Assembly: GCA_030848705.1 (NCBI GenBank) | Contig: CM061238.1 | Location: forward strand, 75,168,685 to 75,232,684 | Origin: Heracleum sosnowskyi | Taxonomy: Eukaryota > Streptophyta > Magnoliopsida > Apiales > Apiaceae | Reading direction: 5' to 3' | DNA length: 64,000 nt | Shown: piece by piece, positions 1 to 10,060 of the stretch | Layout: each line of letters starts with the position of its first letter | Position numbering within the stretch: the first letter of the stretch is position 1 | Made by a program: the position numbers and the translations under genes | The notes under the pieces: model-generated | Seen by the model: only the letters and a program-made list of their open reading frames with translations | Databases searched by the model: none | What the model was told of the DNA's origin: nothing

Positions 1-1415
1 TTGAGTTGCCTTAGACATCAACACTCTTTCTCCATCCAAGTCAACTTCAACAAGCTCTTCAGCTTTATCCTTTGGTTGTCCACTGCTTGGTTTGACTTGC
101 TCCCCCTTTGACATTGCTTTCCTTTTAGCTCCCCCTTTGGTCTTCACAGTTACTGGCTCCCCCTGAGTTCCACCTGATTCCTGAATAGGAAATGATTCTG
201 ATCTTGCTACCTTCTCCCCCTTAGTTGAGTTGGCAGCTACTAGATCAGTAAGGAACTGGATAGAGAGCTGAGTAGCAGCAAAACCATCAACCACCAGTTG
301 AGAGAGAGAGAGTCCAGCTTGGAGTTTAGGGTAGCACACTGTCCTTCCAGAGCTGCAATCCTGTTACCATAAGTAGCAGAGGGGCCACCATACTTTAACC
401 TTCTTGGAGGGGAAGGAAAAGAAAGGGGCTTGGAGGCTATGGGGGTTCTCACACTCTCAGGGTGTTTTTGAGTGATCTCATCACCCCTCACAGATTGACT
501 CTCAAGGCCTAATTCCTGAACAGTGTGGGCTCCCTCAATATCTCTCTAGACATGCTCAAGTCCCTCTCCTTTTGCCAGCTCATTTGGCTGCCTCTCATTT
601 GTATGCTCACCTCTCTTTTCTTTTATCTCTCTTTTCTTTTGCACACCCTCACTCAACCTAGATGCATGGGTATGAGCAGTACTAACATGCATGGAAGGAG
701 TAGATTTAGAATGTACCTTTAAGAGTTTGGCAAGAGGTAGATCATCATCAGAGGCATCCTTAAAATCACAGAATGAATTAATGCACATCATAAGAAAGTG
801 AGGGTAGATTGATACCTTCTTACCTATGGCAGCTGTGAGGTGTGCCATGAGGAGAGCTCCAACATTCACCTTGTATCCATGGACAAGAGAATGTGTCAGT
901 TTCTTGATGTATGAGGGTATTCCATTCCAACCTGTGGACTTGGTAGAGAACACCTTGACCATTACATCAAGTATCATGCTCCACTCCTTTCTCAGATGCT
1001 TCCTATCCATTTCACCAGTTGGATACCATTTGGTAGTCCCCTCTTCGAGAATAGGGCCTGCATACCCAATCTTCAAGAAGAGCTTCTTGAGAGTGTCATC
1101 ATTGGCAAGTTCAGTAAATCTCTGTCCTGCTTCAAGTGTAATACCAAGAGCAGTGTTGATGACCTCAGCTGTAAGAGTGTAGTGTTGCCCAGAGATTTTG
1201 AATTGAATACCCAGGTTCTCACCCTCAATTTGAGCAACAGCAGTTCGCCAAAACGCCTCAAGTCTGTCTAAGTCAAGAATGGGGGTTGAGGTAATGGCAG
1301 AACCGAGATAGGACTTGTTCAAGAAAAACACGAGTCCTTTGAAACCTTCACCAGCATCATTTGAGGAAAAGATACCAGCAAAGTTTGTTTGAGAGAGAGT
1401 CTGTTTGGGTGCCAT
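1..1415 (-). pseudogene. Accessory ('env-like') ORF of Sirevirus A, internally deleted
   Basis: Starts at an ATG in good context (CCATGG) at 1415. The first ~220 residues form a conserved domain shared with elements C and B; it resembles the plant transposon accessory-protein domain. Residues after ~225 jump to the equivalent of about residue 590 of C, so roughly 1.1 kb of the middle is missing in frame. A TAG at 546-548 replaces a Gln codon seen in C. A frameshift follows in a GA microsatellite near 301-312. Beyond it the frame continues to the window edge through four AAGGGGGAG-type purine tracts (about 100-222). I see no signal peptide or membrane segment, so a true envelope role is doubtful. 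Confidence 0.75.
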
Positions 1416-2094
1416 GGAGATGTCAAGAAAAGAAGAGAGTAAGAAAGTTGCTTTTTGCCCGAAGAAAGGTATTTTGCCTTGAGTTTGATGAGAAAGAGAA
1501 AGATATGTCTGAGTAACTGGGGGATAAATAGAGGTATCTCAAATGTTTTGTGCATAAAAAAATGGATTTCAAGAACGTGTCTTAACCCACTCTTAAACAC
1601 GTGAGTTACTGCCCGTTATTCACTGACCAACGTGGGATAAATATCCAATTTCAACGGTCCACTATTGGTGACAGTAACCTGTGCGCTATAAACAATCTGT
1701 CAGTAATAAGAGGTGGTGACAGTAGGTTTTGCGCGACAGCAACTATTGCGCAAAACCTTGCTGTCACCGTTAAGCATATGAATGACAGTATCCTTTACAA
1801 GTCTTGACAGAAAGTCTTTCCCTGCTGTCAAGAAGGTTGCTGTCAAGAAACACACGACAGTATCCTTCTTAACGACAGTAACTTCGATTAGGAATTGGTT
1901 CTGTCATGAACTTATTAGAATGCTTGATTCATACACTTAACTTAATATTGACAAATTATGGATTTAGCAATGTAATCTTTTGAACACAGATATTAAGCAA
2001 TTAACACAGATAAATCATAAACTCAATAACCACAAAGACAAGAACTTTTATTATTATTATTAATAAAATCATTCAGAATAGAACATTGAGTACA
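1416..2094 (-). promoter_or_regulatory. Motif-dense region upstream of accessory ORF of element A
   Basis: About 680 bp with no ORF of its own. Twelve copies of GACAG or CTGTC fall between 1669 and 1906, many as TGACAGTA. About 0.5 would be expected by chance in 240 bp on both strands. A G-box core CACGTG lies near 1600, and a CT-rich leader runs up to the accessory ATG at 1415. This looks like an internal promoter or binding-site cluster for the accessory gene. Confidence 0.55.
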
Positions 2095-2355
2095 TCATTT
2101 TATGATTTTATTAACTAGTTCTAAAAGCTCTGCCTTAGCCTCTTCTTCAGTGCGACCTTCTTCCTTGAGAAGTGCCTGAAGCATCTTCTCTTCTTCCTGA
2201 GCCTTGGCCTCCTCTTCCTTAGGCTTGGCCTCCTTTTCCTCGTCTATCTCATCCATGGCGTCCAACAGTATCTCAAAGAGCTCATCAATCTCTTCACTGT
2301 CGGGTTCACTGTCACACTTCTTTAGACCAACTTCAATTCCTACTTTGTTTTCCAT
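2095..2355 (-). CDS. Small acidic coiled-coil ORF between pol and accessory ORF
   Basis: An 86-residue protein, extremely Glu/Lys-rich, predicted to be helical or coiled coil; I recognise no family. About 45 nt upstream of its ATG the minus strand has GCCTATAAAT, a good TATA box, preceded by sequence conserved in element C (which also has GCCTATAAAA after pol). C lacks most of the ORF but keeps its 3' end (the Val-Asn/Asp-Lys-Ile stretch), so C carries a deletion or A gained the ORF. An AATAAA-like signal lies downstream. It may be a separately transcribed minigene or chance coding in a spacer. Confidence 0.45.
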   Translation of the reverse strand: MENKVGIEVGLKKCDSEPDSEEIDELFEILLDAMDEIDEEKEAKPKEEEAKAQEEEKMLQALLKEEGRTEEEAKAELLELVNKIIK

Positions 2356-2761
2356 TATTTACTTTAAAACTGAGAGCAGACTGGTGAAACCTAAGGTTAA
2401 TTTATAGGCAAAACCGTCTAAGGATTAAAGTCTAATGGTCAACAGTTAGAGTACCCATACAACTACCACAAAAGTAATTAATGGTCATGTCCTCCTTTAA
2501 TCCTACAGATTAATGCAAAAGGGTGTGAAAGTCCAATGAAACAGATTTTTATCTCTCAAACTTAACAGGTAACCACATTAAAGTCATACACGGTTTAAAA
2601 GTATGAGACTGACACAAAATACTGACATGAAAAGTCAAATCAACACATGCTGTCACATAACAGACATAAACCAAGTAGACAGTAACTTCTCTTGACAGCA
2701 GGTTTGAAGTTGCTGTCATGAGCTTCAATAGAGAATTTGGAAATATAGAAAACTGAGTAAA
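2356..2761 (-). other. Pol-to-minigene spacer of element A with TATA-like box
   Basis: Non-coding. It has scattered GACAG/CTGTC motifs (near 2690-2720) and, at 2401-2406, the reverse complement of TATAAA. The stretch around the TATA box aligns with 60280-60365 of element C, including a shared GTAGTTGTATGGGTACTC, so it is an old part of the family and not decay. Confidence 0.6.
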
Positions 2762-5700
2762 TCAACATACCAGGTTCAGCATTCCCAATTCACTTACCAA
2801 CCTGTTGAAGGTTGCTTCATCCAATGGCTTAGTAAAGATGTCAGCAAGTTGCTTGTCAGTTGGGACATAGATCAGCTTCACAGTTCCTTGTTCAACATGC
2901 TCTCTGATAAAGTGATGTCTTATATCAATGTGCTTTGTCCTAGAGTGTAGAACTGGATTGTCTGAAATGGCTATGGCACTAGTGTTGTCACAGTAGATAG
3001 GAATTTCTCTCAACACTAGACCATAATCCAGAAGTTGATTCTTCATCCATAGAATTTGTGCACAGCAACTGCCTGCAGCAATATACTCAGCTTCTGTAGT
3101 TGAGGTAGAAACTGAATGCTGCTTCTTGCTAAACCATGAGACCAATCTTTCACCAAGAAATTGACAGCTACCAGTAGTACTCTTTCTGTCAATCTTGCAT
3201 CCAGCATAGTCTGAGTCTGAGTAGCCAATTAGATCAAATCCAGTGTTCTTGGGATACCAAAGACCTAGGTTAGGAGTGCCTTTTAGGTATCTAAAGATTC
3301 TCTTGATGGCTACTAAGTGAGACTCCTTTGGATCACTTTGAAACCTTGCACAAAGACATGTAGCAAACATGATGTCAGGTCTGCTAGTAGTTAAGTATAG
3401 AAGAGATCCCACCATGCCTCTATAGGTGCTTGAGTCAATTTTCTTCCCTTTAGGATCAAGATCCAGACTGGTTGAGGTGGACATTGGTGTCTTTGCAGGT
3501 GATGAATCTTCCAAGTTGAACTTTCTGAGAAGTTCCTTGATGTATTTAGCTTGACAGATGAAGATTCCATCAGATTGTTGAAGAATTTGCAATCCCAGAA
3601 AGAATGACAATTCTCCCATCATACTCATCTCATATTTGTTACTCATGAGAGAGGAAAACTTCTCACACAGTTTCTCATTTGTAGAACCAAAAATGATATC
3701 ATCCACATAGATTTGTACCAGAATGATGTCCTTGCCATGGTGTTTGTAGAAAAGTGTCTTGTCCACAACTCCTCTAGTAAACTGATTGTCCAAGAGAAAA
3801 GTGGAAAGTGTGTCATACCAAGCCCTGGGTGCCTGCTTTAGTCCATACAAAGCTTTGAAAAGTCTGTATACAAAGTCATACACTTCAGCATCCTCAAACC
3901 CTGGTGGCTGTTCAACATACACTTCTTCTTCCAACTCTCCATTTAGGAAGGCACTTTTGACATCCATCTGAAATACTTTGAAGTTGCAGTGTGCAGCATA
4001 GGCTAGAAAGATTCTTATAGCTTCAAGTCTTGCAACAGGTGCAAATGTCTCATCATAATCTATTCCCTCATGTTGACAGTAACCCTTAGCCACTAGCCTT
4101 GCTTTGTTTCTTGTCACTGATCCATTTTCATCCAGCTTGTTTCTGAAAACCCATTTGGTCTCAATGACTGACTTTCCCTTAGGTCTTGGAACCAGCTTCC
4201 ATACATTGTTCCTTTCAAACTGATTTAGCTCTTCTTGCATGGCTATCACCCAGTCAGAATCCAACAATGCTTCATCAGTTGTCTTGGGTTCTATTTGAGA
4301 CAGAAAGCATGAAAACATGCTGTCAGCAGAGACTTTGTTCCTTGTCCTCACTCCAGAATTAGGGTCACCAATGATGAGGTCACTTGAGTGATCCTTGTTC
4401 CACTTGGTGATTCTGGGCAAGCTACTTGATTGTACAGGAACATTTGCTTCAGTTTGTTGAGTTGAATGATCACCAATCCCATTGTCTTCACCATGTTCTT
4501 CATTGTCTCCAGAGTCACCACTGTTATGAATGTTAGAGGATATGGTCTGTGACTGAGCTGGAGTTTGGTTGACAGTAGTGATATTGACAACATCTTTATC
4601 AACTTCAACAATTTGAGTGAAGCTAGGTTCTTCATCCACAATCTCCTCAGCTTCCAAGTATCCTTGATTCTCAAATCTGAATGTCTGCATCTTTCCTTCT
4701 TCATGCAGTCCTGGAAACTTGGTTTCATCAAATGTGACATTAACACTTTCTTCAATAATCCTGTGTTCCATAACATAAACTCTGTAGGCAGTTCTTTCTG
4801 TGCTGTAACCCATGAATAGTCCTTCAAAAGCCTTGGTGTCAAATTTTCCTTTCTTCTCATGGTTATCCTTCATCATAAAGCATTTGCTCCCAAACACATG
4901 AAAATATTTGACAGTAGGTTTCTTTCCAGTTAACAGACAGTAAGGTGTACTTGCATGAGTTTTGTTGATCATGGTTCTGTTCTGAGTATAACAGGCTGTG
5001 TTGATAGATTCAGCCCAGAAATGTGTTGGCAGTTTGGCATCATGTAACATAGTTCTAGCTGCTTCAATGAGAGTCCTGTTCTTTCTTTCTACAACTCCAT
5101 TCTGCTGTGGAGTTCTTGCAGCAGAGAATTGTTGTACAATTCCTTCATCTTTACAGAAATTTCCAAGAGTGGCATTTCTGAATTCTGTACCATTGTCACT
5201 CCTCAAGATTTGAACTTTTGAGTTTGGAGTTCTATCAAGAACTCTGACTTGATCAATAATCACTTGAGCAGCTTCATCTTTGGATTCAAGAAACTTCACC
5301 CAAGTGTACCTTGAGTAATCATCCACCATTACTAAGGCTTATCTCTTCTTGGCCATTGATGGTACATTGACTGGTCCAAAGAGATCCATGTGAATCAACT
5401 TGAGTGCTTCTATGTTGGTGTTCATTTGCTTAGACTTGTGCACAGCTCTTCTCAGTTTTCCCATTTGACAATCTTCACACAGTCCTTCTTGACAGAATTC
5501 CTGTTGGGGCAAACCTCTCACTAACTCCTTCTTCATCAGAATATTCATTGTCTTGAAGTTGAGATGTGAGAGCTTCCTGTGCCAAAGCATGCTGTCACCA
5601 ACAGTTGCTTTACTGTAAAAACAGTAAACCTTATCCTTCTTTGTTGAATTTAAGTCATCAACAAACAAGCTTCCTTTTCTAACCCCTTTTAGAGAGAGGC

Positions 5701-6004
5701 TACTATTCTTCTTGTGATAAATGTTACACAGCATCATATCAAAATCAACCTTGAATCCCCTGTCACTGAATTGGCTGACACTGAGTAGATTGTGCTTCAA
5801 TCCATCCACAAGAGCAATATCTTCAATGACAACATTTCCAATTTCCAGACAGCCATATCCCACTGTGTAACCCTTGCTGTTGTCTCCAAAGGTTATGATT
5901 GGGCCAGCTTTCTCAACATAATGTGATAGCAGGGCTTTATCACCTGTCATGTGTCTTGAGCAGCCACTGTCAATGATCCACATGACTTGATCTTTCTTCT
6001 TGCC
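2762..6004 (-). pseudogene. pol: Pol polyprotein of Sirevirus A, one internal stop
   Basis: Same frame as gag. In order: aspartic protease with the DSG motif (Asp near 5971), GAG-pre-integrase HHCC zinc finger (histidines near 5585, CX2C near 5470), integrase core with catalytic Asp before the break and Asp/Glu (SDNGTEF, VERKN) after it, a variable linker, reverse transcriptase with YVDD at 3698-3709, and RNase H, ending at 2762. A TAA at 5339-5341 interrupts integrase where element C encodes tyrosine. Otherwise about 3.2 kb is open with all catalytic motifs present, so the copy is young but not functional as it stands. The short gag-to-protease gap is discussed under findings. Confidence 0.92.
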
Positions 6005-6022
6005 CTACAAAACAGAATGTGT

Positions 6023-8641
6023 CTAAGATGCATATGGTACCCAATCCTTGTTGGGTCCTGCAGTTTCAGTGTCTCCTGAGTTTCTTTCAGTCATAAAATC
6101 ACAAGCATTGTCAGTAATCTCCTGTTTGACTTCTCTTTTCACCCACTTAGGTTTAGAATTGGACTTGGTCCTTTTCTTAGTGGATGGAGCCTTTTTGCTG
6201 TTGCCAGCAGGCTCATAAGTCTCAACAGTGTTTATGTATGAACATTCTTCAGTAGTGAGAATAGGTAAGTTAAAGCATGTACTCATGGCAGTGATTTTGC
6301 ATGGCATACATTCAATGTTATTACAGACACTCATAGTTCTATGCAAAAGGGGGGTTCTGTGTAAGTTACCATTGAGTTCAGTTGCATTGATCTTATTCTC
6401 AATTGGTTTCTTACAAACATGTGTTAAGTGATGAGTAGATCCACAGTTATTGCATAGTTTCCTAGAGGCACCTCCAACATTAGTGTATCCATTTCCTTTA
6501 TTGACACCTATCTTTCCATTCCTATTCTTAGACTTGGGAGTTACTGGATTGACAGTATGTTCAGAAGTTACTGTCGAACTTTCCTTGCCAGTATCTTTTA
6601 TCCCTACTGTCTTGACAGAAGGTTTTAAAGTTACTGTCTTGGAACCATTCTTGACAGTATCTTTGGAAGATTCTGTCTTGCCAACTGTGACAGCATCTTT
6701 TGACCTTACTGTCTGATTGCTTGGTAAGTTTACTGTCTTGGGGATTGTGACAGTAACCTTTCCATCCTTGAATGTGCTGTCAACACCTTCATCCTCATCA
6801 AGAATTTCTTGTTTGATGAGCATGGCTTCTTCATCAAACTCAATTTCTGCAGCTTTGAAAATAGGAGTTTTAACTTTCTTGAGAATGGTGGGTTTGACAG
6901 CAGCACTTCCAGGACAATCTTGAATCACAGTTTCCTTTCCAGGTCTTCTACCATAAGAAAAACCTATACCAACTGACTGATTTTCTGTATGCTTATCATT
7001 GTAATCCTGAACTATCTTTGATGAGTTTTTATAAGCCTTGATTTTAAATTCATTTTCAGCAATCTCATTTCTCAGGTATTCCTCAACCTCTTTAGCACAT
7101 TTCAATTCATTTTTAAGTTTAGCATTCTCCTGAGCTAAAGAGTCTAGTGAACTGGTTTTGAGAACAAGAGATTCATTTTCAGACTTTAGTGTTTCATTTA
7201 GCTTACTCAGCCTAGTGATCTCCTCATTAGCAGCAGATAAGCTAGTATAGACATTGACCATTTCAGCACTTAAGTCTTTAATGGTTTTCTTATACTCATC
7301 AATGGACATATCAAGTAAGACAAGTGAAGGTACCTGACTTGAAGATGTTGATGCTACTTCATCAGTGCTAGCCATGAGAGCTAGGTTGACATATTCTTCT
7401 TCATCTTCATCATCAGACTCATCCCAACACTTTCCTTTAGCCACATAGGCTCTACCTTGATTCTTCTTAGAGTATCCACCAGTTCCTTTCTCAAATCTCT
7501 GAACCTGTTTGGGTCTTTTGCACTCAGTAGCAAAATGACCAGGTTCACCACAGTTGTAACACTTGAATTTAGATCTATCCACAAATCCAGTCTTGTATCC
7601 TCCTTTGAATGAGCTTCCCACAGCAGCCTTTGATGAGCTTCCCTTGGTGAACTTGGATGCTTGGCCTTGGGGCCTGAATGACCTATCCTTCTTGAACCTG
7701 AAGTTTTTGAACTTTTTGGCCATGTAAGCCATAGTAGGATTGTCCATGCTTTCCAGTTCCTCCATTGTGTAGAAGTCTTCATCTTCCACATCCTTGAGCT
7801 GTAGTACTACTTTCTCATCATCTTCAACCACCTCTTCTATCTTCAAGGATTGTACAGGGGTTGGTTGTGTGATTTGAAGTGCTTCACTAGGTTGTGTAAT
7901 CCTTGGCACTTGTGCTACTAGGGCACTTGACATGTTAGCCATCTTGTTCCTTGTTCCACTTTGTATGGCTCTCTTTTGAAAGAGTTCAAGTTCATAAGAT
8001 TTCAGAATGCCATAAAGTGTCTCAAAGGTTATATTGTTGAGATCTCTTCCTTCTCGTATGGCTGTTGTCTTGTGTTCAAGATGATCAGGCAGTGTAAGCA
8101 AGAACTTGACATTTAATTCTTTTCTGTCATAGTACTTGCCATGTATCTGCAGTTCAGTTAAGAGCTTACTGAACCTTTCAAACATGGAAGTTAAGTCTTC
8201 ACCAGGCTTGGCCATGAATGCCTCATATTGAGATATCAGTATTTGCCTTTGGTTTCCCTTAACTTCTTCACTTCCTTCATAAAGTAAGGCTAACCTGATC
8301 CACATCTCCTTGGCTGATGTGCAGCTTATCACACTTCCACACATGGCTTTATCCAACGTGAGAGAATCGAGCAAGATGAGTTGCAAGTGATCATCTAGCA
8401 CCATTTTCTCCTTCTCAGGTTCCAAAATTTCTGAGGGATCTTTGGGAACCCAATGTGCAGGAATGATCTCACCATTTACTGTTGTGGCTTCAATTTCCTT
8501 CCTTGGTATGAAAGGACCATTCTCGAGTATACCTGGGTATAGTGGATTCGCAGCTTTGATAAACAACAAGATCTTTCTTTTCCAAATGCTGTAGTTCTCT
8601 TTATCAAAAGCTGGGATCTTGATACTGTTTGATTTCTGCAT
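6023..8641 (-). CDS. gag: Gag polyprotein of Sirevirus A
   Basis: Capsid/nucleocapsid protein of about 872 residues. I start at the ATG at 8641 because the open frame further upstream lies inside the LTR and across the PBS. The N-terminal half is the copia gag domain (UBN2 type). A CCHC zinc knuckle (CX2CX4HX4C) is at about residue 361 (7520-7561). A coiled-coil stretch follows, then a repetitive Thr/Val/Lys-rich segment coded by CTGTC/GACAG motifs (6551-6781), and a second CCHC knuckle at about residue 730 (6413-6454). It ends at a TAG; a second in-frame TAG lies 18 nt on, then pol continues in the same frame after a T-rich tract ending TAG/GG that looks like a 3' splice site. No internal stop, so gag is intact. 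Confidence 0.9.
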   Translation of the reverse strand: MQKSNSIKIPAFDKENYSIWKRKILLFIKAANPLYPGILENGPFIPRKEIEATTVNGEIIPAHWVPKDPSEILEPEKEKMVLDDHLQLILLDSLTLDKAMCGSVISCTSAKEMWIRLALLYEGSEEVKGNQRQILISQYEAFMAKPGEDLTSMFERFSKLLTELQIHGKYYDRKELNVKFLLTLPDHLEHKTTAIREGRDLNNITFETLYGILKSYELELFQKRAIQSGTRNKMANMSSALVAQVPRITQPSEALQITQPTPVQSLKIEEVVEDDEKVVLQLKDVEDEDFYTMEELESMDNPTMAYMAKKFKNFRFKKDRSFRPQGQASKFTKGSSSKAAVGSSFKGGYKTGFVDRSKFKCYNCGEPGHFATECKRPKQVQRFEKGTGGYSKKNQGRAYVAKGKCWDESDDEDEEEYVNLALMASTDEVASTSSSQVPSLVLLDMSIDEYKKTIKDLSAEMVNVYTSLSAANEEITRLSKLNETLKSENESLVLKTSSLDSLAQENAKLKNELKCAKEVEEYLRNEIAENEFKIKAYKNSSKIVQDYNDKHTENQSVGIGFSYGRRPGKETVIQDCPGSAAVKPTILKKVKTPIFKAAEIEFDEEAMLIKQEILDEDEGVDSTFKDGKVTVTIPKTVNLPSNQTVRSKDAVTVGKTESSKDTVKNGSKTVTLKPSVKTVGIKDTGKESSTVTSEHTVNPVTPKSKNRNGKIGVNKGNGYTNVGGASRKLCNNCGSTHHLTHVCKKPIENKINATELNGNLHRTPLLHRTMSVCNNIECMPCKITAMSTCFNLPILTTEECSYINTVETYEPAGNSKKAPSTKKRTKSNSKPKWVKREVKQEITDNACDFMTERNSGDTETAGPNKDWVPYAS

Positions 8642-8678
8642 TGTCGTCGGGATCTCAGATATGTATGTTAATCTGAAA

Positions 8679-8690
8679 GCTCTGATACCA
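8679..8690 (-). other. Primer binding site of element A
   Basis: The minus strand reads TGGTATCAGAGC, the standard plant Ty1/copia site complementary to the 3' end of initiator methionine tRNA. It lies two bases from the LTR end and fixes both LTR orientation and direction of transcription. Confidence 0.95.
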
Positions 8691-8692
8691 GT

Positions 8693-9751
8693 TGTTGGTC
8701 CTTGTGTATTGCAGAAGGGGGGGGGGATGAATGCAATACTGATAAAATTCAATCTCAGTTTCAACAACCAAACCTAAGATTTAATGTTATCAATAATGAG
8801 TATGCATTCACAAACAGTATAATCGAGAAGACATGATTCACAAAATAAATGTTTTATTTATTTTGCAAAGTGTTGCTACAACCTCAAGAGAGAAATCTTG
8901 AGCTTCTGTTTTTCTTCACAGACACTTGCTTGTCTTCGTTACTTTTCTAGAATGAATTGATAGTAGGTATAAGACTAATCCTATCACTATCAGTCACGGG
9001 TTTGTGAAGCTGTTGTCACTGTCAAGTGGCAGCTTCTTACAGATTGTCTTACCCATGTGACTTTCCTAAATTGCTAACATGTCAGATATACATTACAAAG
9101 AAAGCAACCTAGATTCATTCTATTTCCAGCTTAAGCAATTCAGCAAATAAAGACTTGACCTTGCTCTTGAATTGATTCGCTTTTGATTTGCAGTGCTTGA
9201 AGCTTCTGTCGTAGTCTTGCAGACTTGGTGCAGCTTAGGGATACTGCAACACGCCTGTTTCTTGAACATTGAAGCTGTCACGGGATTTGACTGAGAAAGA
9301 TACCTAGAACAAGGGTCTTTCTCGAGACAGTTACTTTGGCCATAAAGCTTGCTGTCACAGGAATGTGCTTTTGGTGACAGTAGGAGTTCCCCGCATAATG
9401 TGCTGTCGAGGTTCCCAAGCTTGTTGTCGAGGGCTAAAGTTGATGTCGCGTAGTCTTCCGCCAATGTTGCTGTCAGAGTGAATATGCTGTCTTGACTTGC
9501 AACATTCTGTCTTCTTGTAATCTTACTGTCGAAGCTTTAGGACAGTAACCTTTATTCATGTTGTCATCGAATTATACATCCTTTGAGGCTTGAACACAGC
9601 AAGTGAACTTCTTTCAAATTATACAACTAGAATAACATTACATACTGATTACAAGAACATACTTTGGCTGTGACAGTATGTTCTACTTAATTAAAAATTA
9701 AGTACATTCAAAGTCAAGTTGTTTCTATGTTATCACCCATAAATCCCAACA
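8693..9751 (-). repeat. 5' LTR of element A
   Basis: About 1.06 kb bounded by TGTTGG and CCAACA (TG...CA), with the PBS two bases beyond its inner end. It holds an inverted repeat CTCAAG/CTTGAG at 8883-8902, a G10-loop hairpin at 8706-8739, and roughly a dozen copies of the family motif CTGTC/GACAG, most between 9326 and 9545. The outer edge abuts GTCAT, a sequence present inside the intact 3' LTR of element F. The in-frame extension upstream of gag lies inside this LTR and is not coding. Confidence 0.9.
8706..8739 (-). other. U5 stem-loop with C-rich loop, element A
   Basis: A perfect 8-bp stem (GTATTGCA/TGCAATAC) encloses an 18-nt loop with ten consecutive C on the transcript strand, 15 nt from the PBS. 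Element B has the same structure with compensating base changes. Confidence 0.75.
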
Positions 9752-10027
9752 GTCATGGTGATATAGGCGATTAAGACTGTTTTAATAATACTAAGTTTTG
9801 GGTGGCTATATAAACATAATTATATTATGTTTGATGTATGCTTGAGCATTGTTTGGCTTGAGTATCGTGTGAGTGATATACAGTTGGTGAGATTGATTGT
9901 ATTATTGATAAATGTTTTGATTAATAATACAAGTTAAGACGTGGTTGTTTCCGCATCATATATATTGTGTGTGTGCTTTGTTTGTTTGTTTGAATCTTGT
10001 ATTGGTGTGTAACCCCTAAACCTAACA
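9752..10027 (+). repeat. 5' LTR remnant of element F
   Basis: Matches the 3' LTR (11317-11747) from its GTCATGGTGATATAGG segment onward, with the same TATATAAAC TATA box and the same CCTAACA end. The first ~35 bp lie beyond the inserted element A, and an internal block present in the 3' copy is missing. Confidence 0.88.
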
Positions 10028-10029
10028 AG

Positions 10030-10041
10030 TGGTATCAAGAG
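10030..10041 (+). other. Primer binding site of element F
   Basis: TGGTATCAAGAG two bases after the LTR end. This is the initiator-Met tRNA site with a small deviation from the usual TGGTATCAGAGC. Confidence 0.8.
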
Positions 10042-10060
10042 TCAAGGTTCGTGATTCGAG

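Larger units (their letters stand above)
1..9751 (-). mobile_element. Sirevirus-type Ty1/copia element A (3' end outside window)
   Basis: Read on the minus strand the order is 5' LTR, initiator-Met PBS, gag, pol (protease, integrase, RT, RNase H), a small ORF, then a long accessory ORF running off the left edge. Integrase before RT marks Ty1/copia; a long extra ORF after pol and several polypurine tracts inside it mark the Sirevirus (SIRE/Maximus) lineage. The right boundary is the LTR end at 9751, where sequence of element F resumes inside F's own 5' LTR, so A inserted into F. The 3' LTR is not in the window, so no LTR-LTR age or target duplication can be read. Breaks seen: one stop in integrase, one stop and one frameshift in the accessory ORF. 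Confidence 0.93.

Noticed and set aside
8642..8767. Gag frame extended upstream by 42 codons
   Set aside because: These codons lie in the LTR and across the primer binding site; the gag ATG at 8641 matches the family start.
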